A DNA stretch of 46,230 nt, taken from contig NZ_MAUD01000039.1 of assembly GCF_001700515.1 (NCBI RefSeq), positions 1 to 46,230 on the forward strand, written 5' to 3'. How positions within the stretch are numbered: the first letter of the stretch is position 1; every line of letters begins with the position of its first letter. A program made the position numbers and the translations under genes. The DNA is from Streptomyces lushanensis. Lineage in GTDB: Bacteria > Actinomycetota > Actinomycetes > Streptomycetales > Streptomycetaceae. Shown in pieces: positions 28,830 through 40,875 of the stretch. Under the pieces are notes generated by a model that was given only the letters and a program-made list of their open reading frames with translations, was not told the DNA's origin and did no database searches.

Positions 28830-29474
28830 TCAGGCCCCCTTGGCCGCGGTACGGACCAGGACGAGGCCGCCGTTCGGACCAGGAACCGCGCCCTTGATCA
28901 GGAGCAGGCCCTTCTCCGCGTCAACGGCGTGAACGGTCAGGTTCTGGGTGGTGACCCGCTCGTTGCCCATGCGGCCCGCCATGCGGAGGCCCTTGAACAC
29001 ACGGCCCGGGGTGGCGCAGCCACCGATGGAACCGGGAGAGCGGTGCTTGCGCTGGGTGCCGTGACCGGCGCCGAGGCCCTTGAAGTTGTGACGCTTCATG
29101 ACACCGGCGAAGCCCTTGCCCTTGCTCTTGCCCGTGACGTCGACCTTGACGCCGGACTCGAACACGGCGGCGGTGACCTCCTGGCCGAGCGTGTACTCGC
29201 CGGCGTCGGAGGTGCGCAGCTCCACCAGGTGGCGGCGCGGGGTCACGTCGGCCTTGGCGAAGTGGCCCTTGAGGGGCTTGTTCACCTTGCGCGGGTCGAT
29301 CTCGCCGAAGGCGATCTGGACCGACTCGTAGCCGTCGGAGTCATTCGTACGGACCTGGGTAACGACACAGGGCCCGGCCTTGACGACGGTCACCGGGACG
29401 ACACGGTTGTTCTCGTCCCAGACCTGGGTCATGCCGAGCTTCTCGCCCAGGACACCCTTGATCTGCTTTGCCAT
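28830..29474 (-). CDS. rplC: 50S ribosomal protein L3
   Basis: An early-assembly protein reaching the peptidyl-transferase centre. The 214-residue product begins [30 protein letters not shown] and has [44 protein letters not shown]. Start is ATG 29474, 14 bp downstream of rpsJ. Confidence 0.99.
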   Translation of the reverse strand: MAKQIKGVLGEKLGMTQVWDENNRVVPVTVVKAGPCVVTQVRTNDSDGYESVQIAFGEIDPRKVNKPLKGHFAKADVTPRRHLVELRTSDAGEYTLGQEVTAAVFESGVKVDVTGKSKGKGFAGVMKRHNFKGLGAGHGTQRKHRSPGSIGGCATPGRVFKGLRMAGRMGNERVTTQNLTVHAVDAEKGLLLIKGAVPGPNGGLVLVRTAAKGA

Positions 29475-29488
29475 CTCTTCCGCGCCTC

Positions 29489-29797
29489 TCAGAGCTTGAT
29501 CTCGATGTCGACGCCGGCCGGAAGGTCCAGGCGCATCAACGAGTCAACGGTCTTGGGCGTCGGGTCGAGGATGTCGATCAGGCGCTTGTGCGTGCGCATC
29601 TCGAAGTGCTCGCGCGAGTCCTTGTACTTGTGCGGCGACTTGATGACGCAGTACACGTTCTTCTCAGTGGGCAGCGGCACCGGGCCCGCGACCGACGCAC
29701 CAGTACGCGTCACCGTCTCGACGATCTTCTTCGCCGATGAGTCGATGACCTCGTGGTCGTAGGCCTTGAGCCGGATGCGGATCTTCTGTCCCGCCAT
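29489..29797 (-). CDS. rpsJ: 30S ribosomal protein S10
   Basis: Head protein and, as NusE, a transcription antitermination partner. The 102-residue product begins [33 protein letters not shown] and ends [16 protein letters not shown]. It heads the S10 operon. Start is ATG 29797 with only a weak ribosome site (ACGAAG), unusual for so highly expressed a gene. The leader carries a hairpin block shared with rpsL. Confidence 0.99.
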   Translation of the reverse strand: MAGQKIRIRLKAYDHEVIDSSAKKIVETVTRTGASVAGPVPLPTEKNVYCVIKSPHKYKDSREHFEMRTHKRLIDILDPTPKTVDSLMRLDLPAGVDIEIKL

Positions 29798-29853
29798 GGC
29801 TGCTTCGTAGTCCTGTCTCTCGTAACGCTCTGGAACCTGGTGACCTTGCGCTG

Positions 29854-29880
29854 CTCCGACCCACGCGGTCGGGCGTGTCG
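29854..29880 (-). promoter_or_regulatory. leader hairpin block shared with rpsL (rpsJ copy)
   Basis: 27 nt matching 40550-40576 at 26 positions. On the minus strand it contains the 6-bp stem CCGACC-gcgtg-GGTCGG (29856-29872). It starts 57 nt upstream of the rpsJ start codon, inside the presumed leader. Confidence 0.7.
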
Positions 29881-30310
29881 CATCCCCTCTATTCAGAACT
29901 CCCGAAGGATTTCCCTGCCGAGGGGGCGCGGCCCGAGTCCGCTGAGCCGGTCACAGGCCGCACACGCGTGCACTGGTCACCGGGCGCCTGGTCGGAGCCC
30001 CGCTGACACTTCCCGGAAGATTCCCGTACGTCCGCCCCAGCGCTGCCCGTAAGGCAGTTGGGACGACGAGTACTGTGGGACTCGCTTCCGGTCCTCCCGG
30101 CGGGAGGCGCGCAACATCGGCACTCAACCGAGCAACCTGGCTAGTGTGCCATAGCGGCCAGGGCCATGGCCAATCGAGCCGGAAAGCGTACCCCACGGCG
30201 GCGACGGCCAATCCCTGCGCGCGCCGGACAGGGAATCGGCCCCGGCTCCGGCGGTACCGGGAGGGGTCCCGCGGGCCGCCGGGGAGCCCCGCCGGGCCGG
30301 TCACGCGCGG

Positions 30311-30338
30311 CGGTCGCGGCGGCACGGTCGCGGCGGCA
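30311..30338 (+). repeat. 14-bp perfect tandem direct repeat
   Basis: CGGTCGCGGCGGCA occurs twice in direct succession (30311-30324 and 30325-30338). In this GC-rich spacer it may be simple-sequence expansion with no function. Confidence 0.6.
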
Positions 30339-30474
30339 CGGGTGCGGCCCGGCGGCGAGAACCCGTCGGAAGCTGTCGGTCACGCCCCTGGGGGGCGAAC
30401 GGGCACGGCCCTAGCGTGGTGAGCCGTCCGCGCGCCGGTCCGGTCGCGCCACCCACCCCGGAGAAGGCACACAC

Positions 30475-30894
30475 ATGCAGTACCTCCCGCCGATCGGCAT
30501 CGGCGTCCTCTACGCCCTGCTGATGTCCCTGGTCCGCGAACCGCACCGCCGGCGCCTCAACGCGGTCATGGTCGCCGGTGCGGGCGCCGCCTACCTCGGC
30601 GGTGGCGGCCTGGGCGGCTGGGAGTTCGCGTTCACCGCGCTCGTCACCTACGTCGCCTTCCGCGGCCTGGACTCATGGACCTTCATCGGCGTCGGCTGGC
30701 TGCTGCACACCGTCTGGGACGTGGTCCACCATCTCAAGGGCAGCCCCCTGATCCCCTTCGCCGACACCTCGTCGCTGGGCTGCGCGATCTGCGACCCGGT
30801 CATCGCGCTGTGGTGCCTGTACGGCGGCCCGTCACCGCGCGAACTCCTCCGCGCCAGGCGCACCGCGGCGCCCCGGGACCCTGCCGTCCCGTGA
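30475..30894 (+). CDS. DUF6010 family small membrane protein
   Basis: A 139-residue integral membrane protein with about four hydrophobic segments: IGIGVLYALLMSL at the start, VMVAGAGAAYLGGGGLGG, FTALVTYVAF and the C-terminal CDPVIALWCLYGG. Conserved polar sites include WTFIGVGWLLHTVWDVVHH and CAICDP. I recognise it as the DUF6010 type found in actinobacteria; its function is unknown. GGAGAAGG precedes the ATG at 30475. It stands alone between the S10 leader and the ThuA-like gene. Confidence 0.75.
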   Translation: MQYLPPIGIGVLYALLMSLVREPHRRRLNAVMVAGAGAAYLGGGGLGGWEFAFTALVTYVAFRGLDSWTFIGVGWLLHTVWDVVHHLKGSPLIPFADTSSLGCAICDPVIALWCLYGGPSPRELLRARRTAAPRDPAVP

Positions 30895-30924
30895 GGCCCC
30901 CGGTCCGCACCCGCGTCCGAACAT

Positions 30925-30936
30925 TGGTCCATACCA
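30925..30936 (+). promoter_or_regulatory. DasR/GntR-like operator candidate
   Basis: TGGTCCATACCA is an imperfect palindrome (TGGT/ACCA arms) matching the Streptomyces DasR core TGGTCTAGACCA at 10 of 12 positions. It sits 5 bp upstream of the candidate -35 of the ThuA-like gene, a position suited to repression. DasR controls aminosugar and chitin genes; binding here is inferred only. Confidence 0.5.
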
Positions 30937-30941
30937 GGACC

Positions 30942-30971
30942 TTGACGTGGCGTGAGTTCACTTCTTAAATC
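30942..30971 (+). promoter_or_regulatory. probable promoter of the ThuA-like/lectin gene
   Basis: TTGACG (30942-30947) and TTAAAT/TAAATC (30965-30971) are spaced 17-18 bp, close to the vegetative consensus. Transcription would start near 30978, about 98 nt before the start codon. Confidence 0.65.
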
Positions 30972-31075
30972 ACGAGCGGACCGTATGCGTGAACACATGT
31001 CAGATACATGACACAAATTGCCCTCGCGCATCCCCCCACCCCCCACCGTCGGCAGAAGAAGGGATCGTCCCCGCG

Positions 31076-32389
31076 ATGACCACGATCAGAGACAGGGACC
31101 GCCTGAGGAGCGTCGGTGTACGACTCCTCGCGCTGCTCGCCGTACTCCTCGGCCTGACCGCCGCTCCCGCCGCCCACGGCGCCGTTCAGAAGGCGAACGC
31201 CGCGGCGCCGTTCAACGTGCTGGCGTTCTACAACGGCACCTGGGACGACGCCCACATCAGCTTCGTCCGGGAGGCCAACACCTGGTTCCCCCAGCAGGCC
31301 GCCGCCAACAACTTCTCGTACACGGCGACCAACAACTGGAACCAGCTCACGAACATCACCAAGGACCAGTACCAGGTGGTGCTCTTCCTCGACGACGCGC
31401 CGCAGACGGCGGCCCAGCGGTCGGGCTTCGAGCGGTACATGCGCAGCGGCGGGGCCTGGATGGGCTTCCACGTGTCCGCGTTCACCACCAACGCCGGCGG
31501 CTGGTCCTGGTACTACAACGACTTCCTCGGATCCGGGAACTTCAAGTCGAACACCTGGGGTCCGACGACCGCGACGCTCAAGGTCGAGGACCGCACGCAT
31601 CCCACGACCGTGGGCCTGCCCGGTACGTTCACCTCGTCGGTCAGCGAGTGGTACAGCTGGACCAACGACCTCAGGACCCGGTCGAACATCAAGATCCTCT
31701 CGTCGGTCGACCCGGTGAGCTTCCCGCTCGGTACGGACCCCAACCAGTCCTGGTACAGCGGCTACTACCCGATCATGTGGACCAACACGGGCTACAAGAT
31801 GATCTACGCCAACTTCGGGCACAACGCCATGAACTACAGCACGGGTCAGACGCTCTCCTCCACCTTCGGCAGCGCGACCCAGAACCGTTTCGTCCTCGAC
31901 AGCCTCAAGTGGCTCGGTACGGGCGAGGGCGGCAACCCGACGCCGCCGGGACCGATCAACGAGTCCGCCTGGTACGCGCTGGTGAACGCCGGCAACAACC
32001 TGTGCGTGGACGCCCGCGCCGCGGCGACCGCGAACGGCACGGCGATCCAGCAGTACACCTGCAACAGCACCCTGGCCCAGCAGTACCAGATCCGCTCCAC
32101 GGACAGCGGCTTCTCCCGCATCGGACCGCGCGCCAACGCGGCGCAGGCCGTCGACGTCACCGATGTCTCGACCGCCGACAACGCCCCGATCCAGCTCTGG
32201 AACTACACCGGCGGCCTGAACCAGCAGTGGCAGGCGGTCGCGGAGGCGCCCGGCCGCTATCACTTCACGGCCCGCCACAGCGGCAAGTGCCTGAGCGCCC
32301 CGGCCACCACCGCTTCCGGCACCCAGCTCATCCAGCGCCCGTGCAACGGCTCGGCGGCCCAGTCGTTCCAGCTCGTGCAGCAGCCCTGA
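31076..32389 (+). CDS. secreted ThuA-like domain protein with ricin-type lectin module
   Basis: 437 residues. The N-terminus is a Sec signal peptide (RDRLRSVGVRLLALLAVLLGL, cleavage likely after AAHG at about 35). A ThuA-like class I glutamine-amidotransferase-fold domain follows at about 45-280 (VLAFYNGTWDDAHISF, VVLFLDDAP, GGAWMGFHVSAF). After a Gly/Pro linker (about 282-293) comes a C-terminal ricin B-type beta-trefoil of about 144 residues, with Q-x-W-type repeats (QQYQI, NQQWQ, QSFQL) that bind sugars. It is probably an extracellular carbohydrate-binding enzyme; the substrate is unknown. ATG 31076 was chosen to give a proper signal peptide, with AGAAGAAGGG upstream. A DasR-like site lies in the promoter. 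Confidence 0.85.
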   Translation: MTTIRDRDRLRSVGVRLLALLAVLLGLTAAPAAHGAVQKANAAAPFNVLAFYNGTWDDAHISFVREANTWFPQQAAANNFSYTATNNWNQLTNITKDQYQVVLFLDDAPQTAAQRSGFERYMRSGGAWMGFHVSAFTTNAGGWSWYYNDFLGSGNFKSNTWGPTTATLKVEDRTHPTTVGLPGTFTSSVSEWYSWTNDLRTRSNIKILSSVDPVSFPLGTDPNQSWYSGYYPIMWTNTGYKMIYANFGHNAMNYSTGQTLSSTFGSATQNRFVLDSLKWLGTGEGGNPTPPGPINESAWYALVNAGNNLCVDARAAATANGTAIQQYTCNSTLAQQYQIRSTDSGFSRIGPRANAAQAVDVTDVSTADNAPIQLWNYTGGLNQQWQAVAEAPGRYHFTARHSGKCLSAPATTASGTQLIQRPCNGSAAQSFQLVQQP

Positions 32390-32407
32390 CCCCGGCCGCC
32401 CCCTCTC

Positions 32408-32447
32408 CGGGCCCGCGTATCCCCCGTCCGGGCGATACGCGGGCCCG
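32408..32447 (+). terminator. hairpin terminator after the lectin gene
   Basis: A perfect 14-bp stem (32408-32421 with 32434-32447) with a 12-nt loop, 19 bp after the stop. Because the GH115 gene converges, it may serve that gene too, 216 bp past its stop. Confidence 0.85.
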
Positions 32448-32662
32448 AACCGTCACCGCCCGCCGGGACCCATGGCTCGTTGGCATGAGTGGCAAGGCTT
32501 CGCCTGCGCGGCAGAGCGGCCGGGCCGTCAGAGACAGGAGCGAGGGACATGACGATCGCCCCCGATCACGCACGGTGTGACGCCCTCCGGTACCAAGCGA
32601 TGCGCGACATCGTTGAACGGATACAGGACAGCGTTCCTGGGCACCGAGGCCCGTCCGCCCGT
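32448..32662. other. spacer with possible gene remnant
   Basis: Between the two convergent genes. An ATG at 32549 preceded by GGAGCGAGGG opens a frame reading TIAPDHARCDALRYQAMRDIVERIQDSVPG before losing any protein-like character opposite GH115. It could be the 5-prime end of a decayed gene, or chance. Confidence 0.3.
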
Positions 32663-35600
32663 TCAGCCCGCCCGGTAGCTCTCCGGCGGGCCCAGGTAGG
32701 TCGTCGGCAGGCTGCCCGTGTCGATCAGCAGGCGTTGCAGGACCACCGTCGGGTCCACCATCCAGAAGGTGAGGCGGTGGCGGCCCGCACGCGGGAGGGT
32801 GTGGCGGGTGGCCGTGCGGTTGACGTTGTCCGAGGTGTGGCGCGCCCACTGCGGGTTCATGGTCCCGTCGTCCGCGCCCGTCGCCGCGATGATGTCGACC
32901 ACCCGCGGGACCTCGTCGTCGAAGGACACCGCGTACCGCAATCCCTCTGCCGGCAGCGCCGGGTTGCGGGGTGAGACGTACGCCCAGACCGTGACCGGCC
33001 CGGAGGCCAGCAGGCTCAGCTCGTACTCCAGCCGGGGCGAGCCGCCGCCGCGCCGCGGGGTCCGGCTCGCGGCCGTGACCGGGAAGGGTGTCATGCCCGC
33101 GCCCGTACGCCCGATGCCCTCGATCCGCTGCCAGTGCACACCGTCGGCGTCGATCGCGCGGGTGGCGTGCTCCGCGTCGATCGCGACATAACCGCCCGCC
33201 TCCACGAAGCCGTTGACGCCCGCGAGGCCGTCGAGGAGCCGCCGGTGGTCGATCACCGCCGTCACCGGGACCGCCGTGCCCTCCGGCCCGTACACCACGA
33301 TCTCCGCCTCCGTCCGGCCGCGCGGCGCCCGCGACCAGTCCACCCGCAGCGTCGCCCGTATCTGCTGACCGACCTGGCCCCGCGGGCGGTCGACGGTGAT
33401 CCAGGGCACGGACGGCACGATGCGGTAGCCGAACGGGCTCAGGCCCCGGTTGAAGACCTCGATGTACTGGGCGGGGCAGGTCTGGTACGGGCTGAACTCG
33501 GGCAGCACCGCCCGGCTCCCCGACCCCGGCCACCACTCCCCCGAGCCGTCCACCGCCACGCCCAGCCGCGCCTCCTGGGGCAGCTCGATACGGCGGACGG
33601 CGGGGAACAGTTCGTCGGGCAGGGCGACATTGTCCCGCTCCGGCTGCTGCCAGGGCGCGTTCGGACCGTACCGCTCGACGTCCCCGTACCCGATGTGCGG
33701 CTGGGTCTGGAAACCCCGCCACTTGCCGCCCGCGATCCGGCTGTTGAAGCGCTCGGCCAGGGCGAAGTCCTCGGCGAGCCCGGCCTCGGCGGCGGCGGCG
33801 CGGTCGTTGGTGGCGGCGCGGCCCTGCCGGGCGTAGAGCAGGCCGGTGAACTCGGCCTCGCGCAGCGCGTAGAGATTGGCGGTGGCCTGGATCGCGTATC
33901 CGGCGAGTTCGTACCACGCGTCCTGGTCGGCCGCCGGCAGACGCCGGGCGATCCGGTCGGCGTCCTCGGCGAGTCGCCGCCAGTCCTCGGTGACCCGCTC
34001 CAGCTCGCGGTGGGCGGTGAGCGAGAACGGGGTGGCCCGGTCGTCGTAGACCACCGCCGAGGAGTCGGTGGCCGGGTCCTTCGCCGGGTCCAGGGTGATC
34101 CTGCGGTTGAGCAGTTCGGGCTTGCGGCGGGACTGGAGCCGGCCGTACGCCGCCAGCACGGAGGCGATCGCGGCGGCCCGCGCCTCACCGAAGTTCTGCC
34201 GGGCGTAGTGCCGTTCCCACTCGGGCAGCTCGGCGAGCGTCCAGCGGTCCGGGTTCCAGGCGTAGTCGAGGAAGAACTGGGTCGGCAGCTCATTGCCCTT
34301 GAGATCACCCACATTGGTGACCCAGAGACGGTCGTTCCCGTACGCGACGGCCTGGTGCAGCTGGTCCCACATGTTCGGCAGGGAGGTGGTGTCGACCCAT
34401 TTGTAGTTACGGCCGAGACCCACATAGTCGAAGTGGTAGTAGAGGCCGTAGCCGCCGGCGCGGGCGGGCTCGGCCGGGTCGGGGTGCTTGCGGATGTTGC
34501 CCCAGTTGTCGTCGGTGAGGACGACGGTGACATCGTCGGGCGCGCGCAGTCCGCGGTCCCAGTAGTGCTGGACCTCCTTGTAGAGGGTCCACACCTGCGG
34601 CACCGAGGCGGGGCCGCCGGCGGCCGAGGCGGCCGGCTCGCCGCCCAGGACCTCCGCCAGGATCCGCCGCTGCGCCGCGATGATCTCCCGCATCAGCTCG
34701 ATGCCGTCGCCGTCCGGCAGACTCGTGTCGCCGTTGCCGCGCATGCCGAGCGTGACCACGCCCTCGAAGTCCTGCTCGGCCATGCGCCGGATCCCCTCGG
34801 CCCAATAGGCCTTGATCGCCTCGGCGTTGCGGAGGAAGGACCACTCGCCGGTGCCGCCGTACGGGTCGTGCCCGGGGGTGACGACGGCGCCGCCGCTGTC
34901 GCGTACGGCGGGGACGGCGTGCCGGTTCCACTCCTCGATGCCCCGCATCATCGGAGCCTCATGGGACGTGCCCATGACAATTCCGTATTCCTTGGCGCGG
35001 GCGTGATTGAGCGGATCGTCCTCGGCGAAGGCGCGCCCCCACACCGCGGGCCACAGATAGTTCGCCTTGAGGCGCAGCATGACCTCGAAGACCTTGGCGT
35101 AGAAGCCGGCGTTGAAACCGCCGGGGAAGCCCTCGGCCCTGCCGGGTCCGAAGTAGGCCGGGGCCCAGGTGCCGAGCGCCGGGTTCTCGTCGTTGATGAA
35201 GATCCCGCGGTACTTCACGGCGGGCGTGCCCTGGGTATGGCGGCCGGGGAGGACATACAGCGCGTCGCGGCGGACCGGCCGTACGTCGTCCCACCAGTAC
35301 CAGGGCGAGACTCCGATGCCGAGGGAGACGTCGTACACCCCGAAGATCGTGCCGCGCTGGTCGCTGCCCGCCACCACGAACGCGCGGTCCACTCCCGGCA
35401 GCGGGTGCTCGACCACGGTCTGGAGCGAGGTCTCCCAGGCGCCCTCGATCCCGCTGACGTCGAGCTTTCCGGCGGCGATCAGGCCGTCGACCAGGGGCGA
35501 GCGGCCGATCGTACCGACGAGGGTGATCTCGCGACGGCCTCCCGGGACACCCCGCGCGCCGAGGTCGGGGCGTACTCCGGTGACCCGCTCGATGTCGTCC

Positions 35601-35881
35601 CGCAGATCACCCACCGCCCGTACCACCCCGGGGTGGTCGTCGGCGCTGACCACGAGCGGCGCCGCGCGCCCCGACCGTACGAGCGGGAAGGAGCCGGTCC
35701 TCGGGGTGAAGGAGATGTACGCGCCCGGGTCCGTGGGCCTCGCGCCCCCTCCGGGGACGGCCGCGGCGGCGGGGCCCGCCGCAGCGAGTCCGACCACCGC
35801 CCCCGCCCCGATCCCGATCCCGGTGCCGAGAACGGCTCTGCGGCTGGGCTCGCGCGGGACAGCACTCCCCATGGCACCCAT
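32663..35881 (-). CDS. GH115 family xylan alpha-1,2-glucuronidase, Tat-exported
   Basis: Predicted to remove (4-O-methyl)glucuronic acid side chains from xylan outside the cell. The 1072-residue product has a twin-arginine signal (PSRRAVLG with RR at 14-15, a hydrophobic stretch and cleavage near AAAAV at about 41). A long GH115 body follows ([65 protein letters not shown]) with a C-terminal beta-sandwich accessory region. Length and order fit the family. ATG 35881 is preceded by GGAGGAG; the upstream frame extension is not protein-like. CGAAA-type inverted repeats flank its promoter. It stands alone in the tuf-S10 interval. Confidence 0.9.
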   Translation of the reverse strand: MGAMGSAVPREPSRRAVLGTGIGIGAGAVVGLAAAGPAAAAVPGGGARPTDPGAYISFTPRTGSFPLVRSGRAAPLVVSADDHPGVVRAVGDLRDDIERVTGVRPDLGARGVPGGRREITLVGTIGRSPLVDGLIAAGKLDVSGIEGAWETSLQTVVEHPLPGVDRAFVVAGSDQRGTIFGVYDVSLGIGVSPWYWWDDVRPVRRDALYVLPGRHTQGTPAVKYRGIFINDENPALGTWAPAYFGPGRAEGFPGGFNAGFYAKVFEVMLRLKANYLWPAVWGRAFAEDDPLNHARAKEYGIVMGTSHEAPMMRGIEEWNRHAVPAVRDSGGAVVTPGHDPYGGTGEWSFLRNAEAIKAYWAEGIRRMAEQDFEGVVTLGMRGNGDTSLPDGDGIELMREIIAAQRRILAEVLGGEPAASAAGGPASVPQVWTLYKEVQHYWDRGLRAPDDVTVVLTDDNWGNIRKHPDPAEPARAGGYGLYYHFDYVGLGRNYKWVDTTSLPNMWDQLHQAVAYGNDRLWVTNVGDLKGNELPTQFFLDYAWNPDRWTLAELPEWERHYARQNFGEARAAAIASVLAAYGRLQSRRKPELLNRRITLDPAKDPATDSSAVVYDDRATPFSLTAHRELERVTEDWRRLAEDADRIARRLPAADQDAWYELAGYAIQATANLYALREAEFTGLLYARQGRAATNDRAAAAEAGLAEDFALAERFNSRIAGGKWRGFQTQPHIGYGDVERYGPNAPWQQPERDNVALPDELFPAVRRIELPQEARLGVAVDGSGEWWPGSGSRAVLPEFSPYQTCPAQYIEVFNRGLSPFGYRIVPSVPWITVDRPRGQVGQQIRATLRVDWSRAPRGRTEAEIVVYGPEGTAVPVTAVIDHRRLLDGLAGVNGFVEAGGYVAIDAEHATRAIDADGVHWQRIEGIGRTGAGMTPFPVTAASRTPRRGGGSPRLEYELSLLASGPVTVWAYVSPRNPALPAEGLRYAVSFDDEVPRVVDIIAATGADDGTMNPQWARHTSDNVNRTATRHTLPRAGRHRLTFWMVDPTVVLQRLLIDTGSLPTTYLGPPESYRAG

Positions 35882-35939
35882 GAATCTCCTCCAGTCGCCG
35901 ACGCCGCTCGATGGCGTCTCCGCCGTCTGCCGTCTCTGC

Positions 35940-35968
35940 ATACTGGATCGGAGAATTCCCCGAAACAA
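35940..35968 (-). promoter_or_regulatory. probable promoter of the GH115 gene
   Basis: On the minus strand, TTGTTT (35963-35968) and CAGTAT (35940-35945) are 17 bp apart. Transcription would begin near 35933, leaving a leader of about 50 nt. A CGAAAC half-site (plus strand 35961-35966) overlaps the -35. Confidence 0.6.
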
Positions 35969-35982
35969 TGGGCATGCACGCT

Positions 35983-35995
35983 CGAAACTTTTTCG
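35983..35995. promoter_or_regulatory. CGAAA-N3-TTTCG inverted repeat, xylan-type operator candidate
   Basis: CGAAACTTTTTCG is a perfect inverted repeat (CGAAA/TTTCG arms) 15 bp upstream of the -35. CGAAA boxes are described in Streptomyces xylanase promoters, so control of a xylan-debranching enzyme by the same type of regulator is plausible. Confidence 0.5.
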
Positions 35996-36082
35996 AAGCC
36001 CTGCCCCGGAACCGTCCCGGAGCCCCCGGGGGCCGCCCCGGAGCCCGGCCGGGTACGGCAGAGGACCCCCGCGGGCACGACA

Positions 36083-36126
36083 AAGGCCCCGCACCACCGT
36101 CCTCGTCGGACGGAATGCGGGGCCTT
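36083..36126 (-). terminator. tuf terminator
   Basis: Arms AAGGCCCCGCA (36083-36093) and TGCGGGGCCTT (36116-36126) pair perfectly over 11 bp and are followed on the minus strand by a short T stretch. It lies 20 bp past the tuf stop and ends the str operon. Confidence 0.85.
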
Positions 36127-36145
36127 CGCGGACCAGGTCGGTGGA

Positions 36146-37339
<1,194 letters not shown>

Positions 37340-37419
37340 TGGGGTCCTCCTGTGGAGTGGTTCTGTACGCCTTACTCATCGGCGCCAGGTGATCTTTGCT
37401 GGGATGCCGGGGCCCGGGG

Positions 37420-37446
37420 CGCTCCCGCCGTGATCCGGCGGGAACG
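37420..37446 (-). terminator. hairpin between fusA and tuf
   Basis: An 8-bp core TCCCGCCG/CGGCGGGA, extended by two pairs after one mismatch, with the 5-nt loop tgatc. It probably attenuates read-through from fusA into tuf. TAGGCT (37468-37473, minus strand) could be the -10 of a separate tuf promoter upstream of it. Confidence 0.55.
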
Positions 37447-37492
37447 TCCCAGGGCTTCCCGGTGACAAGCCTAAAGCGTGAGCTCGGGAGAG

Positions 37493-39619
<2,127 letters not shown>

Positions 39620-39657
39620 GAGGCTCAATCTTCTCTCGGTCTCGATGGGGGTAGCGA

Positions 39658-40128
39658 CTACCAGCGGTAGTGCGCGAAGGCCTTGTTGGACTCGGCCATC
39701 TTGTGCGTGTCCTCACGCTTCTTGACCGAGGCGCCGAGACCGTTGGAGGCGTCGAGCAGCTCGTTCATGAGGCGTTCGGTCATGGTCTTCTCGCGACGGG
39801 CGCGGGAGTAACCCACGACCCAGCGGAGTGCGAGGGTGGCGGCACGACCGGGCTTGACCTCGATCGGCACCTGGTAGGTGGCACCACCGACACGGCGGGA
39901 CTTGACCTCAAGCGTGGGCTTGACGTTCTCAAGCGCGCGCTTCAGCGTGATGACCGGGTCGTTGCCGGTCTTCTCGCGGAGACCTTCCATCGCGCCGTAC
40001 ACGATCCGCTCGGCGGTGGAACGCTTGCCGTTGAGCAGGATCTTGTTGATCAGCGAGGTGACAAGAGGAGAACCGTAGACCGGGTCGATGATGACCGGGC
40101 GCTTCGGGGCAGGGCCCTTACGAGGCAT
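39658..40128 (-). CDS. rpsG: 30S ribosomal protein S7
   Basis: Nucleates assembly of the 30S head. The 156-residue product begins [41 protein letters not shown] and ends AHYRW. In E. coli S7 represses the str operon; that is not shown here. Start is ATG 40128, 2 bp after the rpsL stop. Confidence 0.99.
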   Translation of the reverse strand: MPRKGPAPKRPVIIDPVYGSPLVTSLINKILLNGKRSTAERIVYGAMEGLREKTGNDPVITLKRALENVKPTLEVKSRRVGGATYQVPIEVKPGRAATLALRWVVGYSRARREKTMTERLMNELLDASNGLGASVKKREDTHKMAESNKAFAHYRW

Positions 40129-40130
40129 TC

Positions 40131-40502
40131 TTACTTCTCCTTCTTGGCGCCGTAGCGGCTGCGGGCCTGCTTGCGGTTCTTGACACCCTGGGTGTCGAGG
40201 GAGCCGCGGATGATCTTGTAACGAACACCAGGCAGGTCCTTCACACGGCCACCTCGCACGAGCACGATGGAGTGCTCCTGAAGGTTGTGTCCCTCACCCG
40301 GAATGTAGGCCGTGACCTCGATGCCGGAGGTCAGACGCACACGCGCGACCTTCCGGAGGGCCGAGTTCGGCTTCTTCGGGGTGGTCGTGAACACACGCGT
40401 GCAGACACCGCGACGCTGAGGGGAACCCTCGAGCGCGGGCGTCTTGTTCTTCTCGACCTTGTCCTGCCGGCCCTTCCGGACCAGCTGCTGGATCGTAGGC
40501 AC
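40131..40502 (-). CDS. rpsL: 30S ribosomal protein S12
   Basis: Decoding-site protein. The 123-residue product begins [14 protein letters not shown]. The streptomycin-site lysines are wild type: [12 protein letters not shown] (Lys42/43 region) and GRVKDLPG (Lys88 region), so it should encode a drug-sensitive S12. Start is GTG 40502 after GGAGAAG. It heads the str operon behind a leader of about 190 nt. Confidence 0.99.
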   Translation of the reverse strand: MPTIQQLVRKGRQDKVEKNKTPALEGSPQRRGVCTRVFTTTPKKPNSALRKVARVRLTSGIEVTAYIPGEGHNLQEHSIVLVRGGRVKDLPGVRYKIIRGSLDTQGVKNRKQARSRYGAKKEK

Positions 40503-40525
40503 TACTTCTCCGGTTTCTGTGTGCC

Positions 40526-40540
40526 GTTAGTACAACTAAC
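40526..40540 (-). promoter_or_regulatory. small hairpin near the rpsL ribosome site
   Basis: GTTAGT-aca-ACTAAC is a perfect 6-bp stem with a 3-nt loop, AT-rich compared with the context. It ends 24 nt before the rpsL start and could affect access to the ribosome binding site. Confidence 0.45.
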
Positions 40541-40549
40541 CTGGAACGA

Positions 40550-40576
40550 CTCCGACCCACGCGGTCGGGTGTGTCG
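40550..40576 (-). promoter_or_regulatory. leader hairpin block shared with rpsJ (rpsL copy)
   Basis: The 27-nt block matches 29854-29880 at 26 positions and holds the stem CCGACC-gcgtg-GGTCGG (40552-40568). It starts 48 nt upstream of the rpsL start, inside the leader made from the promoter at 40697-40725. Confidence 0.7.
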
Positions 40577-40696
40577 AATGCTGCAATGACCCCGCCGAAG
40601 GCGAGGAAGGCGCAGATCACGGTGGCCGATACTCGAACTCGCCATGCGGTTGAAGACACGCACAGGAGCCCAGGCACACCCCAGGCACAAGGTCTG

Positions 40697-40725
40697 AGCG
40701 TACCTACCTCATCGACTCCGGTCAA
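40697..40725 (-). promoter_or_regulatory. probable vegetative promoter of the str operon
   Basis: On the minus strand, TTGACC (40720-40725) and TACGCT (40697-40702) are 17 bp apart. Transcription would start near 40690, about 188 nt before rpsL. The -35 lies in GTTTTGACC, as at the rplM promoter. Confidence 0.75.
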
Positions 40726-40846
40726 AACAAATGCCCTGGACCAGACACGCCGTACGGCGGAGGGAAAGGCACCACGCCGGGATTCCCGCTTTCCCGGGGT
40801 AAACCGGCCGTTCTTCCTGCATGTACCCGTCACCTTCAGTAGCTTG

Positions 40847-40863
40847 TCCTGTTCATCAGGACG
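40847..40863 (+). promoter_or_regulatory. inverted repeat before the Crp-like gene
   Basis: GTCCTG-ttcat-CAGGAC is a perfect 6-bp inverted repeat just downstream of TAGCTT (40841-40846), a possible -10, and 12 bp before the start codon. It could be an autoregulatory operator or an RNA hairpin over the ribosome site. Confidence 0.45.
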
Positions 40864-40875
40864 ATCGGGGAGCCC

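Larger units (their letters stand above)
29798..30474. other. 677-bp intergenic region upstream of the S10 operon
   Basis: No supported gene. The left part is the rpsJ leader with the shared block at 29854-29880. A weak S10 promoter candidate on the minus strand is TACGCT (30185-30190) with TTGGCC only 15 bp upstream; spacing makes it doubtful. The right part is very GC-rich and contains a tandem repeat (30311-30338) before the start of the 30475 gene. Confidence 0.5.
40503..40875. other. divergent promoter region between rpsL and the Crp-like gene
   Basis: 373 bp with no supported gene. It holds, on the minus strand, the rpsL promoter and leader (with the shared hairpin block and a small hairpin), and, on the plus strand, the start of the Crp-like gene with a 17-bp inverted repeat. 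In many Streptomyces the rpoB-rpoC genes lie near this side; here an accessory operon directly faces rpsL. Confidence 0.6.

Noticed and set aside
30311..30338. Tandem repeat as part of a CRISPR or origin
   Set aside because: Only two adjacent 14-bp copies without spacers or DnaA-type boxes; likely simple GC-rich repetition.
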